DNA of 64,000 nucleotides from an uncultured Collinsella sp. (GTDB taxonomy: Bacteria > Actinomycetota > Coriobacteriia > Coriobacteriales > Coriobacteriaceae). The translations under genes were made by a program, and so were the position numbers. The DNA lies in contig UQEO01000001.1 of the NCBI GenBank assembly GCA_900540095.1, positions 1-64,000 on the forward strand. Direction: 5' to 3'. Position 1 is the first letter of the stretch. Every line of letters begins with the position of its first letter. Positions 8,310 through 16,401 of the stretch are shown here, one piece after another. The notes beneath the pieces are model-generated. The model worked only from the letters and a program-made list of their open reading frames with translations, did no database searches and was not told where the DNA came from.

Positions 8310-8888
8310 CTAGGCGAAGGTGATCTCACCGTTCTCGCAGTCCATTTCGGCGATACGGGCCAGGCTCTCAACGCGGAAGCCGCGCTCGCGGAGCTTATCG
8401 CCACCGCCCTGGAAGCCCTTCTCAACGGCGATGCCGATGCCGGCAACCTCGGCACCCGCGGCCTCGCAGATCTTAATAAGGCCCTCGAGCGCGCAGCCGT
8501 TGGCCAAGAAGTCGTCGATAATCAGGACCTTATCGCCCTCGGACAGGAAGCGCTTGCCAACGATGACCGGGTACTCCTTCTGCTTGGTAAAGGAGTAGAT
8601 GGTCGTGGCATACTGCTCGCCGTCAAGGTTGATGGACTGGGCCTTCTTGGCAAAGACCACCGGCACGCCGCCAAAATGCTGAGCTGCGATGCAGGCCATA
8701 CCAATGCCCGAAGCCTCGATCGTCAGGATCTTGTTGATCTCGACACCCTCGAACAGACGGGCCCACTCGGCACCCATGTGGTCGAACAGCTCAACGTCGC
8801 ACTGGTGGTTGAGGAAGGCATCAACCTTAAGGACGTTACCCGCCTTTACGATGCCGTCACGGCGAATACGATCCTCAAGCTCCTGCAT
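8310..8888 (-). CDS. xpt: Xanthine phosphoribosyltransferase
   Basis: Salvages xanthine (and possibly guanine) to the nucleotide with PRPP. At 192 aa the length is standard for Xpt; the PRPP-binding motif [14 protein letters not shown] spans 121-134, and the N-terminal hood region and VVFAKK are as in Bacillus Xpt. Start ATG 8888. In Firmicutes xpt is often behind a purine riboswitch; the 159 nt between this start and the upstream MFS gene shows none of the conserved riboswitch core that I can recognise. Confidence 0.93.
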   Translation of the reverse strand: MQELEDRIRRDGIVKAGNVLKVDAFLNHQCDVELFDHMGAEWARLFEGVEINKILTIEASGIGMACIAAQHFGGVPVVFAKKAQSINLDGEQYATTIYSFTKQKEYPVIVGKRFLSEGDKVLIIDDFLANGCALEGLIKICEAAGAEVAGIGIAVEKGFQGGGDKLRERGFRVESLARIAEMDCENGEITFA

Positions 8889-9047
8889 GGCGCAACCCCT
8901 TCTCGCGGCAACGATACCGCGCGATTAATAAACGTTGTTCGATAGTCTACCACGGACCGACCCCCGCCCGCCCCACAAGCCACATCGCACCATAAAGCTG
9001 CAAGACCAGTAGATAAGCCCGATTCGTGGCAAGCCTGCCACCACAAG

Positions 9048-10352
9048 CTAATGGCGGGCGCGCATCCTCACCAAACGCACCATGGCGAGCGCAAAGCCCA
9101 CAGCGGCCACAGCCATGAGCACGTAGAACACCGAGCGAAAGCCAAACAGGAACACATCCGGACGGCCTGCAACAATACTGGTCACAGCCTCGCCCATCGC
9201 CACGCTCATCTGCCCATATAGGATATGTGATGCAGCCGTAATGCCCACTGCCATACCCGCATAGCGCGCCAAACTGCCCAAGCTGCCTGCAAAACCGAGC
9301 GCCTCGCGCGGGGCCGAACCCATATACAGCGAGTTGTTGGGGCTCTGGAAAATCGACGTGCCGCACGACATAAACGCGGCACAGCACACGATCACAGGGA
9401 TAGAAGAGTGCTCGTCGAGCGTGCTTACCGCAAAGAGACCGCACACATACACGCCCAGACCGACCGCCGTGGGACCCTCGCAGCCAACACGGTCCGAAAC
9501 CGTTCCCGAAAGCGGGCCGATAAAGGCATTCACCATCGGCAGCGCCAAAAACAGCAGGCCCGAAACGTCAGATCCAAACCCATGCGCATCCTGAAAATAG
9601 AACGGCAGGATAAACTCGGATGCGCCAATGCCAACGAACACGATGAGCATGCAGGCAAGGTTGATGGTAAAGGCCGAATTTGCAAAGCAGCGACGAGCGG
9701 CCTCGATCATGGACATGGGACACTCGCCGGCCTCCGGCTTAACATGCGGCAGCGTATAGAGCCCCACGATAAACGAGATGACGCCAATGGGCAGGTTAAT
9801 GAGAAAGATGCTCTCCCAGGGAAAGCTTGCCACCAGCATGCCACCGAGCACGGGGCCACACATCATGCCGAGGGCCACGAAGGTCGCGAGAATACCCATA
9901 GCACGACCGCGTTCGCGCGCCGGAAACGACTCGGTGATGATACCCATGTTGTTGGCCATGGCCGCCGCGCAACCGACGCCCTGAACAATGCGCGCCAGAA
10001 TAAGAACCTCGAGCGAGGCCGAAAGGCCGCACAGCAGCGAACCGACCGAAAAGACGATGACGCCCAGCTGGAACACATTCACCTTGCCGCGGACGTCACC
10101 CAGACGGCCAAACGGCAACATAGCCACGCATGTCGCAAGCAGATACACCGAACTCACCAGCTGAATGCGGTCGAGCCCCACGCCCAGCTCCTTTTGCATC
10201 ACGGGCAGCGCCACGGTCACGACGGTCGAATCCAGACACACCATAAACGTCATGATGAGCACGGTAAACAGAATCGCCCATTTGTTCTTGCCATGGGTGT
10301 CGCCCTCTAGAGCAATGTGCTCGCGGCGCAGCTGCTCTGCAGTTTTCTCCAT
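9048..10352 (-). CDS. MFS transporter, DHA2-like (EmrB/QacA type) exporter
   Basis: Polytopic membrane protein of 434 residues, probably proton-driven efflux of drugs or metabolites. Motif A-like GRLGDVRGKV follows the second helix (near residue 86), and motif C of drug:H+ antiporters appears as GMMCGPVLGG (about 160). The cytoplasmic N-terminus is about 25 residues. I chose ATG 10352, six bases from AAAGG; the ATG at 10358 abuts the ribosome site. Substrate unknown. The gene lies between metY and xpt, all on the minus strand, but a terminator separates it from metY, so it is probably transcribed on its own or with xpt. Confidence 0.85.
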   Translation of the reverse strand: MEKTAEQLRREHIALEGDTHGKNKWAILFTVLIMTFMVCLDSTVVTVALPVMQKELGVGLDRIQLVSSVYLLATCVAMLPFGRLGDVRGKVNVFQLGVIVFSVGSLLCGLSASLEVLILARIVQGVGCAAAMANNMGIITESFPARERGRAMGILATFVALGMMCGPVLGGMLVASFPWESIFLINLPIGVISFIVGLYTLPHVKPEAGECPMSMIEAARRCFANSAFTINLACMLIVFVGIGASEFILPFYFQDAHGFGSDVSGLLFLALPMVNAFIGPLSGTVSDRVGCEGPTAVGLGVYVCGLFAVSTLDEHSSIPVIVCCAAFMSCGTSIFQSPNNSLYMGSAPREALGFAGSLGSLARYAGMAVGITAASHILYGQMSVAMGEAVTSIVAGRPDVFLFGFRSVFYVLMAVAAVGFALAMVRLVRMRARH

Positions 10353-10378
10353 ATCCATCCTTTCGAGTGGCCCAACGC

Positions 10379-10425
10379 AAAAAACGGGGCCCCAATCGCC
10401 TGCAAACAGTCGCGATTGAGGTCCC
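10379..10425 (-). terminator. Intrinsic terminator after metY
   Basis: On the minus strand a hairpin whose arms contain CTCAATCGC and GCGATTGGGG, with a roughly 12-nt loop, is followed by GTTTTTT (T-run opposite 10379-10384). Confidence 0.8.
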
Positions 10426-10494
10426 GCCTACGGAATCGGAACGAAAGGTCGCCGAAGCTTTCTGCCAGCATCGGCTCCTTGTGCGAACGCTAGC

Positions 10495-11778
10495 CTAGCA
10501 CTGCTCGAGCGCCTGCTCAAGGTCGGCAATCAGATCGGCCGTGTCCTCGAGGCCGCACGACAGGCGTACCATGTCGGCGGAGATGCCACAGGCGATGAGC
10601 TCCTCATCGTTCATCTGGCGATGCGTGGCGTTAGCAGGATGCAGGCAGCAAGTGCGGGCGTCGGCCACGTGTGTAGCGATCTGGGCGAGCTTGAGGCTCT
10701 TCATAAAGGTCTCGGCCGCCGCGCGACCACCGTTAAAGCCAAAGCTCACGACGCCGCAGGTACCGTTGGGCATGTACTTCTGAGCCAGGTCATAGTACTT
10801 GTCGCCCTCCAGGCCCGGATAGCTCACGAAGCGTACCTTGGGATGGCTCTGCAGGAACTTGGCGACCGCCAGACCATTCTCACAATGGCGCGGCATGCGC
10901 ACGTGCAGGCTCTCGAGCGAGCTGTTCAGGAAGAATGCCGCCTGCGGGTTCTGCATGGGGCCGAGGTCGCGCATAAGCTGCGCAGTGGCCTTGGTAATAA
11001 AGGCGCCCTCGCGACCGAACTTCTCGGCATAGGTCACGCCGTGGTAGCTCTCGTCAGGCGTGGTGAGACCCGGGAACTTGTCCGCATGGGCCATCCAGTC
11101 AAACTGGCCGTGATCGACGATCACGCCACCCAGGTAGGCCGCATGGCCATCCATGTACTTAGTGGTGGAGTGCGTAACGATATCGGCGCCCCACTCAAAG
11201 GGACGGCACATCACGGGCGTCGGGAAGGTGTTGTCGACCATCAGCGGTACGCCGTGGTCGTGCGCGGCCTTGGCAAAGCGCTCGATATCGAGTACGGCAA
11301 GTGCGGGGTTTGCGATCGTCTCGCCAAAGACGAGCTTGGTGTTGGGCTGGAAGGCTGCCTCGAGCTCCTCATCGGTGCAGTCGGGGGCAACGAAGGTGCA
11401 GGTCAGCCCCATACGGCCCATGGTGTGGGCGAGCAAGTTGTACGTACCGCCGTAGATGGCAGAGCTTGCGACCACGTGATCGCCAGCACCGGCAACGTTA
11501 AAGATCGCAAGGAAGTTCGCAGCCATGCCCGAGCTCGTGAGCATCGCAGCGGTACCGCCCTCCATCTCACAGATCTTGGCAGCAACCAGATCGCACGTGG
11601 TATTCTGCAGACGGCTGTAGAAGTAGCCCGACTCCTCCAGGTCAAACAGCTTGCCCATATGCTCGGACGTGTCGTACTTCCACGTGGTGGACTGATAGAT
11701 GGGCACCTGGCGCGGCTCCGCATCGCCCGGGCGATAGCCGCCCTGAACACATGTGGTACCGATAGTCTGCTCACTCAT
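10495..11778 (-). CDS. metY: O-acetylhomoserine sulfhydrylase (O-acetylhomoserine aminocarboxypropyltransferase)
   Basis: PLP enzyme of the Cys/Met metabolism family that makes homocysteine from O-acetylhomoserine and sulfide. The PLP lysine is K207 in THSTTKYMDGHA; other family marks are SSAIYGGTYNL (105-115), VDNTFPTP (181-188) and the C-terminal MVRLSCGLED. 427 residues, normal for MetY and longer than cystathionine lyases. Start ATG 11778 in GGGAGCAAGATATG. No S-box or other methionine riboswitch is visible in the short leader. The next minus-strand gene is an exporter, separated by a terminator. Confidence 0.93.
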   Translation of the reverse strand: MSEQTIGTTCVQGGYRPGDAEPRQVPIYQSTTWKYDTSEHMGKLFDLEESGYFYSRLQNTTCDLVAAKICEMEGGTAAMLTSSGMAANFLAIFNVAGAGDHVVASSAIYGGTYNLLAHTMGRMGLTCTFVAPDCTDEELEAAFQPNTKLVFGETIANPALAVLDIERFAKAAHDHGVPLMVDNTFPTPVMCRPFEWGADIVTHSTTKYMDGHAAYLGGVIVDHGQFDWMAHADKFPGLTTPDESYHGVTYAEKFGREGAFITKATAQLMRDLGPMQNPQAAFFLNSSLESLHVRMPRHCENGLAVAKFLQSHPKVRFVSYPGLEGDKYYDLAQKYMPNGTCGVVSFGFNGGRAAAETFMKSLKLAQIATHVADARTCCLHPANATHRQMNDEELIACGISADMVRLSCGLEDTADLIADLEQALEQC

Positions 11779-12008
11779 ATCTTGCTCCCTTGCCTGGGTT
11801 ACGTTTTGTTCGATTCACGATACCGCTACCCTGCACCCCTCTCAACCCATCCCGCCGATAGGTTATGGGACAAATTGATCAGGGGTATTTATCTCAAGCC
11901 TTGGGCATTTGCTCGATAGATAAAAATGAGGCATCCATGAAGCTCTCGATGATTACACGCACCGTCGCGGGTACCATAGGCGGGTACACCGTGACCAAGG
12001 AGACAACG

Positions 12009-12455
12009 ATGAAGCAAATCGATACGGCCCAGCTCGACATCACCGCCTGTCAGGCTCAAGCTGCCGAATACCACGCCCGTGGCTTTAACTGCGCGCAGGC
12101 CGTCGCCTGCACGCTCGCACCTGCCGTCGGACTCGACCCCCAGGTCGCCTTTATCCTCACCGAGGGCTTTGGCGCCGGCATGGGCGGCATGACCGAAACC
12201 TGCGGCGCCATCTCGGGCGCCGTGGCCATCATGGGTTTTGTAATGAGCGACGGCATGGAAAACCCCAAGACTAAGGGCCAGACCTACAAGCTGTCGCGCG
12301 AAATCGCCAAGCGTTTTAAAACGAAGAACACAACGACCGTCTGCGGCACGCTCAAGGGCGTCGGATCGGATAAGGGTCCGCTCCGCAGCTGCCCTGGTTG
12401 CATCGACGATGCCGTCGAGATCGCCTGCGATGTGCTAAAGCAGCTCGCCGAGTAA
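12009..12455 (+). CDS. C_GCAxxG_C_C family protein (probable redox protein)
   Basis: Member of a small Cys-rich family of unproven function. The 148 residues carry FNCAQAVAC near residue 28, the Gly-rich GFGAGMGG, TCGAISGAV near 72, then CGTLKG and RSCPGC near the C-terminus, the Cys spacing the family is named for. A redox or metal-binding role is likely but inferred. Start ATG 12009 directly after AAGGAGACAACG. An in-frame ATG at 11938 with GAGG upstream would add 24 residues and cannot be excluded. Diverges from metY. Confidence 0.8.
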   Translation: MKQIDTAQLDITACQAQAAEYHARGFNCAQAVACTLAPAVGLDPQVAFILTEGFGAGMGGMTETCGAISGAVAIMGFVMSDGMENPKTKGQTYKLSREIAKRFKTKNTTTVCGTLKGVGSDKGPLRSCPGCIDDAVEIACDVLKQLAE

Positions 12456-12472
12456 ACGGCAGCAACAGAAAA

Positions 12473-12538
12473 CGACGGCCCGCGCGCCTGGGGGCCCTAT
12501 GACGAGTTGGGATCCATCCAAAAGCACGCCGGCCGTCG
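12473..12538. terminator. Terminator-like hairpin between convergent genes
   Basis: CGACGGCC (12473-12480) pairs with GGCCGTCG (12531-12538) across a 50-nt loop; on the minus strand GTTTTC follows. It lies between the convergent C_GCAxxG gene and yigZ. The long loop makes termination uncertain. Confidence 0.4.
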
Positions 12539-12541
12539 CCG

Positions 12542-13180
12542 TTAGAACTCGGCAAATTCGGGAGCGCCGACCTCGATCTCCTCGCGCCCCGCCATAAGCT
12601 CGCGCATCTTGGCGCAAAACGACTCCTGCTCCCCTGCCTTAAACACCAAGTGAAGTGTCACGGTATCCGCGTAATCGGTATCCGAAACCTTGGCACCCGA
12701 ATCCTGGGCCAAGCGAAGCACCTGCTCATACTGCGGATAGGCCACATGCACGTCAACCGGCACGACACTCGTCATCTCGACGATCTGCCCGGACTCCTGA
12801 GCCGAGGCCACCGCCGCCTGCGTCGCCGCGGTATAGGCGCGCACCAAGCCACCAGGACCCAACAGCGTGCCACCAAAATAGCGCGTCACCACGCAGCAAA
12901 CATTTTTGAGCCCCGCACCGCGCAGCACCTCGAGCGTCGGCATACCACTCGTGCGGCTCGGCTCACCATCATCGCTCTGGCGCTCGCGCCCATCGACCAA
13001 AATCCACGCGGGAACATTGTGTCGAGCGTCGTAATGACGCTTGCGAACCATCTCGATAAAGGCATTCGCCTCATCCTCGGACTCAATATGGACCAGCTGG
13101 GCAATAAACCGGCTCTTGCGGTCCACAAACTCGCCCGAAGCCTCAATATTCGATTGCAGAGTAAAATAGCTGTCCAACAA
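12542..13180 (-). CDS. yigZ: YigZ/IMPACT family protein
   Basis: 212-residue protein of the IMPACT/YigZ family, associated with translation or ribosome regulation in other organisms, exact bacterial role unsettled. The N-terminal domain shows DRKSRFIAQL (21-30), the hallmark DDGEPSRTSGMP (about 70-81) and TRYFGGTLLGPGGLVRAY (about 98-115); the rest is the RNA-binding-like C-terminal domain. The frame begins with tandem TTG codons (13180 and 13177), about 4-7 nt after GAGGGG; no ATG is available before the conserved region. Last minus-strand gene after rnpB. Confidence 0.86.
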   Translation of the reverse strand: MLDSYFTLQSNIEASGEFVDRKSRFIAQLVHIESEDEANAFIEMVRKRHYDARHNVPAWILVDGRERQSDDGEPSRTSGMPTLEVLRGAGLKNVCCVVTRYFGGTLLGPGGLVRAYTAATQAAVASAQESGQIVEMTSVVPVDVHVAYPQYEQVLRLAQDSGAKVSDTDYADTVTLHLVFKAGEQESFCAKMRELMAGREEIEVGAPEFAEF

Positions 13181-13331
13181 AGCCCCTCAAACACAAGCAA
13201 AGCAACAAACAGCCTCAATAATACGGCAAAGGCCGTACCGATAATCCCGGTAAATAGAACGGCAACGCCAATGACCAGGCAAAAACAGCGAGATGCCAAG
13301 AACGGAACCGCCGATGATTCCGTCAACGAAA

Positions 13332-13438
13332 GCGAGAACCCGTCAGCGCGAGCAAGGTGCCTTGAAAGACGAGGGCATTGACCTTATGGTCATGCCCGAA
13401 GGCTTGAAAGGCAGATTGCCGCGCTGACGGGTTCGCAG
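13332..13438. other. Long imperfect hairpin element beside rnpB
   Basis: Arms AACCCGTCAGCGCG (13337-13350) and CGCGCTGACGGGTT (13420-13433) pair perfectly. Inside, further paired blocks follow in register: GCAA/TTGC, TGCCTT/AAGGCA, AAG/CTT and GGGCAT...GACC with GGTC...ATGCCC. They are separated by symmetric GG/GA and GA/GA internal loops and capped by TTAT. It lies downstream of rnpB on the minus strand and upstream of yigZ. No protein reading explains it; the 150 nt between it and yigZ hold only a short hydrophobic reading frame I do not trust. Confidence 0.65.
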
Positions 13439-13448
13439 CGTCAACAAA

Positions 13449-13814
13449 GTGCCGAGTGGGCTTGTAAGCCGGGTTCTGTCGTGAACGGTCATTTATCTTG
13501 TCTGCACGTTACCGTGCAGCTCCACGCACGCTACCCGAACGCGGACCGGGCCGGCCCATAGCGTTCCTATTCGCGCTTGCTCCGGATGGGGCTTGCCAAG
13601 CCGCCGTGTTACCACGACGCTGGTGGTCTCTTACACCACCGTTTCAGCTTTTCCCTTTACGCCTTGCGGCGCAGGTGGGAGTCTTCTTTTCTGCGGCGCT
13701 TTCCGTCGGATCACTCCGCCCGGCCGTTAGCCGGCATCCCGCCCTCTGGAGCCCGGACTTTCCTCACGCGTGCTGCAAGCAGCACATCGCGCGACCGTCT
13801 GGCCCACTCAGCAG
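13449..13814 (-). ncRNA. rnpB: RNase P RNA (bacterial type A)
   Basis: Catalytic RNA of RNase P, which trims tRNA 5' ends. On the minus strand the 5' P1 arm GCTGAGTGGGC (13812-13802) pairs with the 3' arm GCCCACTCGGC (13461-13451). The conserved GAGGAAAGTCCGGGCTCC and ACAGAACCCGGCTTA blocks are both present, as is the GGCCAGACGGTCGC opening. Length about 365 nt is normal. Exact ends are set by P1 pairing and may be off by a few bases. Confidence 0.96.
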
Positions 13815-13820
13815 TGAAAG

Positions 13821-13826
13821 AGTGTA
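13821..13826 (-). promoter_or_regulatory. Candidate -10 box of rnpB
   Basis: TACACT on the minus strand, about 9 nt before the P1 arm of RNase P RNA. No clear -35. Confidence 0.4.
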
Positions 13827-13830
13827 GCAC

Positions 13831-14099
13831 ACCACCGCCGCAGGCATTGGCACAACACAAGCGTTCGACACGATAAACCAAGAACCAAGAACCACGCCAT
13901 GCAGTACAATAGGGTCGTCGATGGGCAACGTCGTCAGTCGAGACGCGACCGCGCTCCGCACCCCTCCGTCTACTCGGTGCGTTCCCGCCTCCTCCCCGAG
14001 GCGGGATGTCGGCATTTTTCATGCACCGACAAACCAATAGCCTGTGGACAGCCCGGACAGCATTGCGCCCGGGCAGCATCGCGCACCTTAGCAGCAAAT
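13831..14099. other. Gene-free stretch between rnpB and rpsA
   Basis: I see no supported gene here. It contains the rnpB promoter side and one strong hairpin, CCCGCCTC (13984-13991) with GAGGCGGG (13998-14005), followed on the plus strand by a TTTTT 15 nt later. Confidence 0.5.
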
Positions 14100-14138
14100 G
14101 CAAAAAGGGACCCGTCCATTGCGGACGGATCCCTTAAA
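14100..14138 (-). terminator. Intrinsic terminator after rpsA
   Basis: AAGGGATCCGTCC and GGACGGGTCCCTT (minus strand) form a 13-bp stem with one mismatch and a GCAAT loop, followed by TTTTTG. Confidence 0.85.
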
Positions 14139-14159
14139 ACAAGTGATCGTCAAACCGAT

Positions 14160-15326
14160 TTACTCGGCGTCGGTCTCCTCGTCCTTCTTCTCGGAAGGCA
14201 GCGGGGTAACCTCGATCTCGACGCCCAGAGTCTCAGCAGCAGACTTCATGGACAGGGAGATACGACGACGGTCGAGGTCGATCTCCATGACCTTGACCTG
14301 AACCTTGTCGCCCACGTGGGTGACCTGAGAAGGCTGGTCGACGTGCTTGTTGGCCATCTCGGAGATGTGCACCAGGCCCTCGATGCCCTCGCCCAGGTCG
14401 ACGAAAGCGCCGAACGGGACAAGCTTGGTCACAGTGCCCTCGACGATAGCGCCGACGGGGTACTTCTTGACCAGTGCGCGCCACGGATCCTCGGTGGTCT
14501 GCTTGAGACCCAGGGAGATGCGCTCGCGGTTGAGATCGACGTCGAGAACCTCGACCTCGACCTCCTGGCCGACCTTGACAACCTCGGAAGGATGGTTGAC
14601 GTGGTTCCAGGAGAGCTCGGAGATGTGGATGAGGCCGTCGATACCGCCGAGGTCGACGAAGGCGCCGAAGTCGACGATGGAGGAAACGGTGCCCTGGAGA
14701 CGCATGCCAGACTTGAGCTTGGACAGGATCTCGGAGCGCTCGGCCTTACGGGACTCCTCGAGCACGACGCGACGGGAGAGGACGACGTTGTTGCGGTTGC
14801 GGTCCATCTCGATAACGCGGGCCTCGATGCGGGTGCCCATGTAAGAGGTGAGGTCCTTGACGCGACGGAGGTCGACGAGGGAAGCGGGCAGGAAGCCACG
14901 CAGGCCGATGTCGAGGATCAGGCCGCCCTTGACAACCTCGATAACCTCGCCCTCGACGTTCTCGCCAGAGTTGAACTTCTCCTCGATGCGGTTCCAAGCA
15001 CGCTCGTACTCGGCACGCTTCTTGGACAGGACCAGACGACCGTCCTTGTCCTCCTTCTGGAGAACCAGGGCCTCGATGGGATCACCGAGTGCAACGATGT
15101 CTGCAGGGTTAGCGTCCTTGCGGATGGACAGCTCGCGGACCGGGATAACGCCCTCGGACTTGAATCCGATGTCAACGAGCACCTCGTCATGCTCGATCTT
15201 AACGACAGTGCCGTTAACGAGATCGCCCTCATCAAAGTCGGTAATCGTACCGTCGATGAGGTTGTTCATCTCCTCCTCATTGACATCGTCAAGAGAGAAA
15301 ATGGACGAGTTCTGAATCTCACTCAA
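14160..15326 (-). CDS. rpsA: 30S ribosomal protein S1
   Basis: mRNA-binding ribosomal protein with four S1 (OB-fold) repeats at about 36-103, 121-186, 208-275 and 293-361; the last two show the typical DFGAFVDLGGIDGLIHISE / PFGAFVDLGEGIEGLVHISE pattern. 388 residues, the four-repeat form usual in Gram-positives, with an acidic C-tail. The frame begins with TTG (15326) seven bases after AAGGGG; there is no ATG or GTG before the conserved part. The TTG start may limit expression and deserves a check. A clear terminator follows. Confidence 0.95.
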   Translation of the reverse strand: MSEIQNSSIFSLDDVNEEEMNNLIDGTITDFDEGDLVNGTVVKIEHDEVLVDIGFKSEGVIPVRELSIRKDANPADIVALGDPIEALVLQKEDKDGRLVLSKKRAEYERAWNRIEEKFNSGENVEGEVIEVVKGGLILDIGLRGFLPASLVDLRRVKDLTSYMGTRIEARVIEMDRNRNNVVLSRRVVLEESRKAERSEILSKLKSGMRLQGTVSSIVDFGAFVDLGGIDGLIHISELSWNHVNHPSEVVKVGQEVEVEVLDVDLNRERISLGLKQTTEDPWRALVKKYPVGAIVEGTVTKLVPFGAFVDLGEGIEGLVHISEMANKHVDQPSQVTHVGDKVQVKVMEIDLDRRRISLSMKSAAETLGVEIEVTPLPSEKKDEETDAE

Positions 15327-15642
15327 AGGTGGACCCCTTTCGAACTACGGGGCCCCGATTGCTAGGACCTACAGAAGGGTGCGACAAGCACACAACGTTT
15401 AGGAACACTCGGGAGCCGACAGATACTAATGTGACGCTTATGCAATCACGTTCGTATAGGTTACGGGGAAATGGGTTCGATTTCAAGCGTGAACTGCGTT
15501 TTTTTACTCGTGTGGAGACTTTTTCGTAATCTTATGGACAGCGGTCTCCACAACTTGACGATAAGCAGTTTGCCCATACGCCTTTGAGGTAAAGTATCCG
15601 GAGCCAACGATTCTGGAACGATTTATCGAGAAAGGTGCCCGC
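15327..15642. promoter_or_regulatory. Divergent intergenic region with rpsA promoter candidate
   Basis: A good minus-strand promoter is TTGAAA (15481-15486), 17-nt spacer, TAACCT (15458-15463), giving an rpsA leader of about 125 nt. On the plus strand TTTGCC with AAGTAT 17 nt downstream could serve the HAD gene. No other gene is seen. Confidence 0.5.
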
Positions 15643-16401
15643 GTGCTCAAAGCAGTCGTTTTCGATATGGACGAAACGCTTCTTAGCATCAACCTCAACG
15701 CATTCATCCTTCGGTATTTTAAGGATGTCTCGTCGATGCTCGCAGACATCGGGCGACGCAGCCGCGGTGGCACAATGGCACGCCTCGGCACCATCTTGGT
15801 CGACCTCAACGCCAACCGCCGAAGCGGCACGGATAATCGCACCAATCTTGAGTTCTACCAAGAAGAGGTTGAGCGCCGGTGCGGCATTTGCCTCTCGGAC
15901 CCACTCATCTACGAGGCGTTTACCTACTACGATCGTGAAGTCCTGCCGTACAAGAACGACGATGTCATCTACGCCCACGCCATGCCCGGCGCGCACGCCG
16001 CGCTCCAGGCCGTACAGGACGCAGGACTGCGTTGCGCGCTCTTTACCAACCCCAGCTTTCCGCAGGGGGCCATCGAGTGCCGCATGGGTTGGGGCGACCT
16101 GACCGACGCCCCCTTTGAGCTCGTCACGCACATGGGAAACACCACCCGTTGCAAGCCCGATGCCACCTACTATCTAGAGCAGCTTCAGGTGATGGGGCTC
16201 CAGCCGCACGAGGTCCTTATGGTGGGCAACGATCCCAAACGCGACTTCCCCAGCCCCGCCTGCGGTGTTCAAACCGCCTATGTTGGCCAGGGAAAACCAG
16301 GCCGAGCCACCTGGCGCGGAACCATGGAAGACTTCGCCCGCGACTTCAACGCCGTAATCGAAGCCTTCTACGAACACCAAATAGCCAACGAACTGTCCTA
16401 A
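15643..16401 (+). CDS. HAD-family hydrolase
   Basis: Cytosolic phosphatase-type protein of the HAD superfamily, 252 aa. Motif I is FDMDETLL (DxDxT, residues 7-14), a helical cap follows, motif II is TNPS (about 135), and the final motif is VGNDPKRDFPSP (about 198) with the acidic pair. Substrate unknown. Start GTG 15643 with GAGAAAGG upstream. Its stop codon overlaps that of the convergent cyuA-like gene by 3 nt (16399-16400 shared with 16398), leaving no room for a terminator between them. Confidence 0.85.
   Translation: MLKAVVFDMDETLLSINLNAFILRYFKDVSSMLADIGRRSRGGTMARLGTILVDLNANRRSGTDNRTNLEFYQEEVERRCGICLSDPLIYEAFTYYDREVLPYKNDDVIYAHAMPGAHAALQAVQDAGLRCALFTNPSFPQGAIECRMGWGDLTDAPFELVTHMGNTTRCKPDATYYLEQLQVMGLQPHEVLMVGNDPKRDFPSPACGVQTAYVGQGKPGRATWRGTMEDFARDFNAVIEAFYEHQIANELS

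Noticed and set aside
8889..9047. Possible purine riboswitch before xpt
   Set aside because: The interval lacks the conserved loop and junction sequences; only a generic leader is seen.
11779..12008. SAM riboswitch or T-box before metY
   Set aside because: The minus-strand leader is short and shows neither the S-box core nor a T-box sequence.
13181..13326. Hydrophobic minus-strand reading frame (two possible membrane helices) upstream of yigZ
   Set aside because: It has no convincing start or ribosome site and runs out of frame into yigZ; at most a decayed small membrane protein.
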